Assembly: GCF_000012125.1 (NCBI RefSeq)
Contig: NC_007429.1
Span: forward strand, 980,460-1,044,459
Reading direction: 5' to 3'
From: Chlamydia trachomatis A/HAR-13
GTDB lineage: Bacteria; Chlamydiota; Chlamydiia; Chlamydiales; Chlamydiaceae
DNA length: 64,000 nucleotides
A program made the position numbers and the translations under genes. Positions 57,029 to 64,000 of this stretch are shown piece by piece. Numbering within the stretch: position 1 is the first letter of the stretch; each line of letters opens with the position of its first letter. Under the pieces are notes generated by a model. It was given only the letters and a program-made list of their open reading frames with translations, made no database searches and was not told the DNA's origin.

Positions 57029-60000
57029 ATGCCTTTTTCTTTGAGATCTACATCATTTTGTTTTTTAGCTTGTTTGTGTTCCTATTCGTATGGATTCGCG
57101 AGCTCTCCTCAAGTGTTAACACCTAATGTAACCACTCCTTTTAAGGGGGACGATGTTTACTTGAATGGAGACTGCGCTTTTGTCAATGTCTATGCAGGGG
57201 CAGAGAACGGCTCAATTATCTCAGCTAATGGCGACAATTTAACGATTACCGGACAAAACCATACATTATCATTTACACATTCTCAAGGGCCAGTTCTTCA
57301 AAATTATGCCTTCATTTCAGCAGGAGAGACACTTACTCTGAAAGATTTTTCGAGTTTGATGTTTTCGAAAAATGTTTCTTGCGGAGAAAAGGGAATGATC
57401 TCAGGGAAAACCGTGAGTATTTCCGGAGCAGGCGAAGTGATTTTCCGGGATAACTCTGTGGGGTATTCTCCTTTATCTACTGTGCCAACCTCATCATCAA
57501 CTCCGCCTGCTCCAGATCCATCCCCTACCGCTTCAAGCTCTTCATCTCCCACAGTCAGTGATGCTCGCCAGGGATCTATTTTTTCTATAGAGACCAGTTT
57601 AGAGATCTCCGGTATTAAAAAAGAGGTCATGTTCGATAATAATGCCGGGAATTTTGGAACAGTTTTTCGAGGTAATAGTAATAATAATGCTGGTAGTGGG
57701 GGTAGCGGGTCTGCTACAACACCAAGTTTTACAGTTAAAAACTGTAAAGGGAAAGTTTCTTTCACAGATAACGTAGCCTCCTGTGGAGGCGGAGTAGTCT
57801 ACAAAGGAACTGTGCTTTTCAAAGACAATGAAGGAGGCATATTCTTCCGAGGGAACACAGCATACGATGATTTAGGGATTCTTGCTGCTACTAGTCAGGA
57901 TCAGAGTAATACGGAGACAGGAGGCGGTGGAGGAGCTATTTGCTCTCCAGAAGATACAGTAACATTTGAGGGGAACAAGGGTTCTATTGTTTTTGATTAC
58001 AACTTTGCAAAAGGCAGAGGTGGAGGAATCTTAACGAAAAAATTCTCTCTTGTAGCAGATGATTCGGTTGTCTTTAGTAACAATACAGCAGAAAAAGGCG
58101 GTGGAGCTATTTATGCTCCTACTATCGATATAAGCACGAATGGAGGATCGATTCTGTTTGAAAGAAACCGAGCTGCAGAAGGAGGCGCCATCTGCGTGAG
58201 TGAAGCAAGCTCTGGTTCAACTGGGAATCTTACTTTAAGCGCTTCTGATGGGGATATTGTTTTTTCTGGGAATATGACGAGTGATCGTCCTGGAGAGCGC
58301 AGCGCAGCAAGAATCTTAAGTGATGGAACGACTGTTTCTTTAAATGCTTCCGGACTATCGAAGCTGATCTTTTATGATCCTGTAGTACAAAATAATTCAG
58401 CAGCGGGTGCATCGACACCATCACCATCTTCTTCTTCTATGCCTGGTGCTGTCACGATTAATCAGTCCGGTAATGGATCTGTGATTTTTACCGCCGAGTC
58501 ATTGACTCCTTCAGAAAAACTTCAAGTTCTTAACTCTACTTCTAACTTCCCAGGAGCTCTGACTGTGTTAGGAGGGGAGTTGGTTGTGACGGAAGGAGCT
58601 ACCTTAACTACTGGGACCATTACAGCTACCTCTGGACGAGTGACTTTAGGATCCGGAGCTTCGTTGTCTGCTGTTGCAGGTACTGCAAATAATTACACTT
58701 GCACGGTATCTAAGTTAGGGGTTGATTTAGAATCCTTTTTAACTCCTAACTATAAGACTGCCATACTGGGCGCTGATACAACTGTAACCGTTAATAATAA
58801 TCCTACTTTAGACCTAGTGATGAAGAATGAGGCGGAGGTCTATGATAATCCGCTTTTTGTGGGATCGCTGACAATTCCTTTTGTTACCCTATCTTCTGTC
58901 AATAATACCAATAGTAATGGGGTTGTAAAAACAGCTGTCACTATTAATGATGCAGATGCTGCGCACTATGGCTATCAAGGTTCTTGGTCTGCAGATTGGA
59001 CGAAACCTCCCTTAGCTCCTGATGCTAAGGGTATGGTGCCTCCTAATACAAGTAATACCTTATATCTGACATGGAGACCCGCTTCCAACTACGGGAAGTA
59101 TCGATTAGATCCTCAGAGAAAGGGGGAATTGGTGCCCAACTCTCTTTGGGTAGCGGGATCTGCATTAAGAACCTTTACTAATGGTTTGAAAGAATATTAT
59201 GTTTCTCGAGATGTAGGATTTGTAGCATCTTTGCATGCTCTTGGGGACTATATTCTAAATTATGTACAAGATGATCGGGATGGATTTCTAGCTAGATACG
59301 GAGGATTCCAGGCGACTGCTGCCTACCATTACGAAAATGGGTCCATCTTTGGAGTGGCTTTTGGACAACTATATGGTCAAACAAAAAGCCGAATGTATTA
59401 CTCCAAGGATGCAGGGAACATGACGATGTTGTCCTGTTTCGGAAGAAGTTATGTAGATATTAAAGGAACAGAAACTGTTGTGTATTGGGAGACGGCTTAT
59501 GGCTATTCTGTGCACAGAATGCATACGCAGTATTTTAATGACAAAACGCAGAAGTTCGATCATTCGAAATGTCATTGGCACAACAATAACTATTATGCGT
59601 TTGTAGGTGCCGAGCATAATTTCTTAGAGTACTGCATTCCTACTCGTCAGTTCGCTAGAGATTATGAGCTTACAGGGTTTATGCGTTTTGAAATGGCCGG
59701 AGGATGGTCCAGTTCTACACGAGAAACTGGCTCCCTAACTAGATATTTCGCTCGCGGGTCAGGGCATAATATGTCGCTTCCAATAGGAATTGTAGCTCAT
59801 GCAGTTTCTCATGTGCGAAGATCTCCTCCTTCTAAACTGACACTAAATATGGGATATAGACCAGACATTTGGCGTGTCACTCCACATTGCAATATGGAAA
59901 TTATTGCTAACGGAGTGAAGACACCTATACAAGGATCTCCGCTGGCACGGCATGCCTTCTTCTTAGAAGTGCATGATACTTTGTATATTCATCATTTTGG

Positions 60001-60085
60001 AAGAGCCTATATGAACTATTCGCTGGATGCTCGTCGTCGACAAACGGCACATTTTGTATCCATGGGCTTGAATAGAATCTTTTAA
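57029..60085 (+). CDS. pmpH: Polymorphic outer membrane protein H (autotransporter)
   Basis: 1018 residues from ATG 57029. The frame is open at GTG 57020, three codons earlier. Signal peptide (about 1-24), passenger with GGAI/GGGA motifs and FxxN, a Ser/Pro-rich insert (about 155-177) and a C-terminal autotransporter barrel ending NRIF. It follows pmpG by 30 bp and is likely co-transcribed. CT872 by order. Confidence 0.95.
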   Translation: MPFSLRSTSFCFLACLCSYSYGFASSPQVLTPNVTTPFKGDDVYLNGDCAFVNVYAGAENGSIISANGDNLTITGQNHTLSFTHSQGPVLQNYAFISAGETLTLKDFSSLMFSKNVSCGEKGMISGKTVSISGAGEVIFRDNSVGYSPLSTVPTSSSTPPAPDPSPTASSSSSPTVSDARQGSIFSIETSLEISGIKKEVMFDNNAGNFGTVFRGNSNNNAGSGGSGSATTPSFTVKNCKGKVSFTDNVASCGGGVVYKGTVLFKDNEGGIFFRGNTAYDDLGILAATSQDQSNTETGGGGGAICSPEDTVTFEGNKGSIVFDYNFAKGRGGGILTKKFSLVADDSVVFSNNTAEKGGGAIYAPTIDISTNGGSILFERNRAAEGGAICVSEASSGSTGNLTLSASDGDIVFSGNMTSDRPGERSAARILSDGTTVSLNASGLSKLIFYDPVVQNNSAAGASTPSPSSSSMPGAVTINQSGNGSVIFTAESLTPSEKLQVLNSTSNFPGALTVLGGELVVTEGATLTTGTITATSGRVTLGSGASLSAVAGTANNYTCTVSKLGVDLESFLTPNYKTAILGADTTVTVNNNPTLDLVMKNEAEVYDNPLFVGSLTIPFVTLSSVNNTNSNGVVKTAVTINDADAAHYGYQGSWSADWTKPPLAPDAKGMVPPNTSNTLYLTWRPASNYGKYRLDPQRKGELVPNSLWVAGSALRTFTNGLKEYYVSRDVGFVASLHALGDYILNYVQDDRDGFLARYGGFQATAAYHYENGSIFGVAFGQLYGQTKSRMYYSKDAGNMTMLSCFGRSYVDIKGTETVVYWETAYGYSVHRMHTQYFNDKTQKFDHSKCHWHNNNYYAFVGAEHNFLEYCIPTRQFARDYELTGFMRFEMAGGWSSSTRETGSLTRYFARGSGHNMSLPIGIVAHAVSHVRRSPPSKLTLNMGYRPDIWRVTPHCNMEIIANGVKTPIQGSPLARHAFFLEVHDTLYIHHFGRAYMNYSLDARRRQTAHFVSMGLNRIF

Positions 60086-60207
60086 TAAAGATTTTTCTTT
60101 TCAGAAGTGGGTTCTGATCCCAGGAATTCTTTGTGTCCTTCTCCTATTTGAGGTTGTTCATGCATTTCGATGATAGGAGAGGGCGGATGGTATAGAAAAA
60201 AGGGAAG

Positions 60208-60229
60208 GCTCTCTAGAATTTTAGAGAGC
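60208..60229 (+). terminator. First hairpin in tandem after pmpH
   Basis: Perfect 8-bp stem GCTCTCTA/TAGAGAGC (60208-60215 with 60222-60229) with a 6-nt loop, shortly before the stronger terminator. Confidence 0.55.
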
Positions 60230-60234
60230 AGGAT

Positions 60235-60272
60235 CTTTTGTTTGATTCAAACAAAAGGATGAGCTTTTTTTT
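60235..60272 (+). terminator. Rho-independent terminator after pmpH
   Basis: Nine-bp stem CTTTTGTTT/AAACAAAAG (60235-60243 with 60249-60257), loop of 5, then GATGAGC and an eight-T run (60265-60272). Consistent with the end of the pmpGH transcript, though the T-run is offset from the stem. Confidence 0.65.
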
Positions 60273-60499
60273 CATAAAAAATTCTTTTACGCACTTCTAG
60301 TTTTGAACAGGTCTTTAGCAGAGTACATAAAGACAGAATTATGTTCTAGGTGAGCTCGTAAGAAGACGTATTGTAAGAACAGTTTCTATAATTGGGTGGT
60401 AATTTTTATTTTTAATAATAAAAAATACGCCCTAATTCAGCTAAAATAGCCTTGTTTTTATTAAACCCATTTTGTTTTTTAACGGAATCGAGGTGAATC

Positions 60500-60994
60500 A
60501 TGGTTTGTCCTTTACGCAGTTGCTGTACTACTCATACCAGCATGGAGAGCGTGTCTTTGGAAGAGACCTCGCCTCTTTTAGAAGCGATATCACAGGTTGT
60601 GCAAACATGCTTAACCGTAGCCAAGCACACAGAGAACGCTAAGATTTATAATCGAAAACAAAGAAGATGTCATCAAACAGGATGCTGGCAACAATTAAAA
60701 AAATTACTGTGTTGCTGTTGTCCAAAAGAAAAGCCGGTATCAGGATCGATTACTGCGCTCTCGCTCTGGATGCAGTCGAATATTCCTACTTATGGTTTGT
60801 TAGTTGTAGGTTATGCGGTATATAGTTCAGGAGTACGTTGGGAAGCGATCTTGGAAGGAGAGACTTTATCTCCTGGAGATAGAGCGCAACTAGATGCCTC
60901 TTTAGAGAGTGCTCAAGTTAGGTTAGCTGGTTTGATGTTGGACTTTGGGACGGAGATTTTCCCGGCTCTGAAACACTTCTGTCGGAGAACTTAA
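60500..60994 (+). CDS. Cysteine-rich hypothetical protein (CT873-type)
   Basis: 164 residues with 11 cysteines, including a CCCC run at about residues 71-74 and a CHQTGC motif at about 57-62. The remainder has a hydrophobic stretch (GLLVVGYAVYSSGV, about 98-111) and a helical C-terminal part. Not a family I recognise. The ATG is preceded by GAGGTG, a good ribosome-binding site. It lies between pmpH and convergent pmpI. Clustered Cys could be for metal binding or lipidation, but nothing shows which. CT873 by order. Confidence 0.75.
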   Translation: MVCPLRSCCTTHTSMESVSLEETSPLLEAISQVVQTCLTVAKHTENAKIYNRKQRRCHQTGCWQQLKKLLCCCCPKEKPVSGSITALSLWMQSNIPTYGLLVVGYAVYSSGVRWEAILEGETLSPGDRAQLDASLESAQVRLAGLMLDFGTEIFPALKHFCRRT

Positions 60995-61011
60995 ATGTGA
61001 TACGCGACGTG

Positions 61012-61056
61012 AGAAAAAAAATGAAAAGTCTTAGAGAGAGATCCCTAAGACTTTTC
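61012..61056 (-). terminator. Rho-independent terminator after pmpI
   Basis: 12-bp perfect stem GAAAAGTCTTAG/CTAAGACTTTTC (61023-61034 with 61045-61056) and, on the minus strand, an eight-T run (61014-61021). Also faces the end of the CT873-type gene. Confidence 0.85.
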
Positions 61057-61089
61057 TCAAGCTCTAAAACGCAATGCTAGGCAAGGGAA

Positions 61090-63726
61090 CTAGAACCTGT
61101 GAGTGGCCCCCAGATCCAGGGAGTAACTATGGCTTTGCCCGCGCAGTACGTAAGACACATTTAACAGCGTCTGAAGTCTATGCAGAGCTCTTTGATTCGT
61201 AAGCCTGAACATGTAGGCTCGCGAAGCCAAGTTCGCCATAGGAGCATCCCAGGAGACGGCATTTTTGAGTAACACTACAGGTCCCGATTCCACATCACGT
61301 TTTAGGTCTTGGATGTAGGCTCCTAGAAAGTAATAGTAGTTTCGTGTTTTTTGGGATTTTTTTTCAAATGTTATTCCTATAGGAAGTGAAATATTTCTGA
61401 AAGAGCTGGCAGAAAAGGACCGAATCTCTCCCGAACTCTCCTCAAAACCGTCCTGTGTTCCTGAAAATCCTTGCAGTTTAGAGAAAATAGAGAAGGAGCT
61501 GAACAGTCCGGAACCATTGGATACAATAGGAATCAATGCGCACACTTCTCCGGATACTGCAACGCTATGCCAGGATCCGAATCCTTCTTTAGAGAAGGAG
61601 CGATATTTTGTTTTTAGCTCATGGATACTTTCATTGTAGCATGCCTGTGCAGAGATTTTCATTAGAGAGGTAGCGAGTTGCGCTTGTACAGTAGCTATAT
61701 AGGAGGTCGTTTCTGTAGACGTAATAAAGGAATCGGACGATTTCCCGAGTAATTGTCCTGCAGCCAAGCAGAAAGAATGGTCATCTAAACTGTGAGTACT
61801 GATACCGAATAGGTAGCCAAGGCTTCTATGATGCCAATTATCGATAGGTTTCCCAAAGCTGTCGTGAGCATAGAATAAATTAGAAACAGCAGATCCCCAC
61901 GTTCCAAATAGATAGGCTCCTCCGTGCGCTGTTGTATTAATCATCGACTGCACAGCTTGCATATCGGAATAGGTGTTCCAAAGAGTGTTCGCAACGAGTG
62001 TAGATTGACGTTCTGGATGAGGCACATAGTTTTTAGGCGTCCAATTAGCAATCAGAGAATGCCCTTCATCAGAATCTTTCCAAGAAAAAGTCCAATCTCC
62101 TTGATATCCAAAGTGAGAAGAGAGGTTCCCATCAGGAAGATGTAAATGAGATTGCTCTTTAGAGAGAGTAAGGAGAGGAATATTGTTTTGCTCTTTACTG
62201 AGAAGCTCTACATTTTCATAAAAATTCTCATCTCCAGAATTAGAGAGGAAGATCTTTTGGATAGAAAGGTTAGGGGCGTGGATAGTTACGCTTTTTTCAG
62301 TATCTAAGGAATGAAGGGGAATACTTAGCGTAGCTAACTTCAAATCAGAGGAAGTTTTTAAAGAAGTTCCCGCTTCCATAATGAGGAGAGCTTGAGGATC
62401 CTGAGAGAGAGAAGGCGCGGAAAGGACAGCGCGATCTTTTAAAACTAAGCGTCCGGATTTCAGTTCGATAGGCTGCTGTAGTTGGGAAGTGAGGTTATCA
62501 GGAGTTTTTTCTTCTTCAGAAAGACGTTCGCTCGAGAAAATCACTGAACGGTTTGCACTTGTCTGAATAACTAAAGGAGATGCGGTGGCTGGGGTGGGAG
62601 AAGTCACGCTGGCTTGCAAAGAGGAGGGAAGAGGCGATTCTTTGCTGCTACTTTCTTGTACAATAGGATCAAAGAAAAGAATATCTCCGTTGCGAGCTTC
62701 TAAGGAAGAAAGAATCGCATCTTTCTCTAAGTAGATGGCGTTTCTTACTAGACCTTGGTCGGAGGTGCGTTGGGAGTTATTCTGGAACAGAACAGATCCT
62801 TCACCTGCAAGGATAGAGAGACTCCCTCCGGACTGGATGGCGATAGCTCCACCTATTTTAGCGCTGTTGTTAATGAAGGAAACAGGACCGTTATAACGCA
62901 ATACCATGTGCTTGGCATAAATAGCCCCGCCTTTTTCTTTAGCAGAATTGCTTGCAAATAGCGTTTCTTGGTTACAAGCAAGAGAGAGAGAGTCTTTTTC
63001 TGAGGTGTTTAGATCGCTGATACAACAAATAGCGCCTCCATTCGTGGCGGAGTTTCCAGTGAAAAAGAGAGGGTTTACATTCCCTGAACAAATAAGATTA
63101 CTACAGCAAATAGCGCCGCCATTTAAATCCGCACGATTACGGGCGAAAGAAATAGGCGACACATTTCTAGATAAAGAGAAGGTTTGAGCCTGAATGGCTC
63201 CGCCATTTCCTTTAGAAGAATTCTCTTCAAAAGCTGTGAAAAGATAGTTGTGCTGTAGAGAAAAGGCATCCGCAGAGATGGCTCCTCCAGAGCCTTCAGC
63301 ATGATTTCGACAGAAACTCATGCTACCATTATTGCGCAAGGATAACTGACCATTCTTTTGATGAATAATAGAAGGAGAGCTTTCCTTGGAAGAGCAATCT
63401 GTGAAGGAAAGGAAGCGAAAATTTTGAATGGAAAGATCTCCTTTTTCTTTAAAAAGAGCCTCTTTGGGGTCCGTGATATGGAGTTTAGATACGAACCAAC
63501 AGTAGGAATTTCCAAGTACATACAAAGGATCATCTTGTGATGCATGAGCACAAAGAGCAGGAAAGAGGCTCTCCATGGTACAGTCCTCAAAAAATGTACA
63601 GACGACATGATTAGGATTTTTAGTGAGGAGGGCGGTTTCACCTAAGGGATCCTGGCCAAAGAGGACCGCTGTGGATGACAAAATAGCAGCACATAGACAA
63701 CAGAAGTTCATATGATCAGGTCGCAT
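61090..63726 (-). CDS. pmpI: Polymorphic outer membrane protein I (autotransporter)
   Basis: 878 residues from ATG 63726, with an alternative Met at 63711. Signal-peptide-like start ([19 protein letters not shown] from the second Met), passenger with GGAI repeats ([26 protein letters not shown]) and FxxN, a middle Pmp segment, and a C-terminal beta barrel ending THRF. It is the shortest Pmp of this cluster. Terminator follows. CT874 by order. Confidence 0.96.
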   Translation of the reverse strand: MRPDHMNFCCLCAAILSSTAVLFGQDPLGETALLTKNPNHVVCTFFEDCTMESLFPALCAHASQDDPLYVLGNSYCWFVSKLHITDPKEALFKEKGDLSIQNFRFLSFTDCSSKESSPSIIHQKNGQLSLRNNGSMSFCRNHAEGSGGAISADAFSLQHNYLFTAFEENSSKGNGGAIQAQTFSLSRNVSPISFARNRADLNGGAICCSNLICSGNVNPLFFTGNSATNGGAICCISDLNTSEKDSLSLACNQETLFASNSAKEKGGAIYAKHMVLRYNGPVSFINNSAKIGGAIAIQSGGSLSILAGEGSVLFQNNSQRTSDQGLVRNAIYLEKDAILSSLEARNGDILFFDPIVQESSSKESPLPSSLQASVTSPTPATASPLVIQTSANRSVIFSSERLSEEEKTPDNLTSQLQQPIELKSGRLVLKDRAVLSAPSLSQDPQALLIMEAGTSLKTSSDLKLATLSIPLHSLDTEKSVTIHAPNLSIQKIFLSNSGDENFYENVELLSKEQNNIPLLTLSKEQSHLHLPDGNLSSHFGYQGDWTFSWKDSDEGHSLIANWTPKNYVPHPERQSTLVANTLWNTYSDMQAVQSMINTTAHGGAYLFGTWGSAVSNLFYAHDSFGKPIDNWHHRSLGYLFGISTHSLDDHSFCLAAGQLLGKSSDSFITSTETTSYIATVQAQLATSLMKISAQACYNESIHELKTKYRSFSKEGFGSWHSVAVSGEVCALIPIVSNGSGLFSSFSIFSKLQGFSGTQDGFEESSGEIRSFSASSFRNISLPIGITFEKKSQKTRNYYYFLGAYIQDLKRDVESGPVVLLKNAVSWDAPMANLASRAYMFRLTNQRALHRLQTLLNVSYVLRGQSHSYSLDLGATHRF

Positions 63727-64000
63727 GGGATTCCCCCTAAGAGTCTAAAAGAAGAGGTTATGTCAAAAAAAAGTAATAATTTACAGACTTTTTCCTCAAG
63801 GGCTCTGTTTCATGTCTTTCAAGATGAAGAGTTAAGGAAGATTTTTGGATTGTGAAATTAGAAAAATCAGAATTATCAAATTAGATAGTTTTTAAAAAAT
63901 TAAATAATCTTTTAAGAGATCTTATATTTATTATCGATTTTTTTAATTTTGATTTTTAAAATTAAAATAAGTTTTTATTTTAGTTTTGGGTTGGTTTGTT
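63727..64000. other. AT-rich region upstream of pmpI, window edge
   Basis: 274 bp to the window edge. Very AT-rich and without a reading frame of note. The pmpI promoter should lie here, and the neighbour beyond the edge is not visible. Confidence 0.3.

Larger units (their letters stand above)
60086..60499. promoter_or_regulatory. Intergenic region pmpH to CT873-type gene
   Basis: 414 bp. The first part holds the tandem hairpins described separately. The rest is AT-rich and probably carries the promoter of the next gene (60500). I saw no coding frame with family sequence. Confidence 0.4.

Overview
The window comes from an obligate intracellular chlamydia, almost certainly Chlamydia trachomatis. 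It carries the chlamydial protease CPAF, two CE-clan deubiquitinases, a type III translocator cluster (CopB2/CopD2 with an SycD-like chaperone), a class Ic ribonucleotide reductase small subunit with Phe at the usual radical-Tyr site, and five polymorphic membrane proteins in the order pmpF-pmpE / pmpG-pmpH / pmpI. Gene order and protein sequences match, from memory, the CT828-CT874 stretch of serovar D. The CT numbers given are that recollection, not a database result. I could not assign a serovar. No insertion sequence, prophage or CRISPR array was seen.

Layout. 1-6.7 kb: the 3' part of nrdB, trmB, an antisense tRNA-Val, a small methyltransferase, murB, nusB, then infC-rpmI-rplT-pheS running directly into tRNA-Ser. 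6.9-12.1 kb: a large orphan protein, two LptF/LptG-type lipopolysaccharide-export permeases and tilS. 12.3-18.3 kb: ftsH, the rpsO-pnp pair and tadA. 18.4-22.7 kb: chlamydia-specific genes, including a rhomboid-like membrane protein, three adjacent DUF720-type genes (one a known host-interacting effector) and an inclusion membrane protein. 22.6-31.9 kb: methionine aminopeptidase, two MarC-like proteins, a fused ABC permease/binding protein, fumarase, a SulP transporter and an NhaD-type antiporter. 32-40 kb: CPAF, ispH and the translocator cluster. 40.2-45.1 kb: tRNA-Leu, a small secreted basic protein, xerD, an unknown gene whose end resembles a glycoside-hydrolase C-terminal domain, and glgB. 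45.1-63.7 kb: Cdu2, Cdu1 and the pmp cluster, with a small Cys-rich protein between pmpH and pmpI.

How it works together. The left half is mostly translation, RNA processing, envelope assembly and energy metabolism. The right half is mostly host interaction: secreted proteases and deubiquitinases, translocators, an Inc protein and surface autotransporters. The most striking sequence signals are a G9 tract inside the pmpG signal-peptide region and an eight-base homopolymer in the proline-rich linker of cdu1, both possible slippage sites; the dead-looking rhomboid fold; the ABC permease/binding-protein fusion with no ATPase nearby; the greatly enlarged membrane-external domain of FtsH; and the unknown gene beside glgB.
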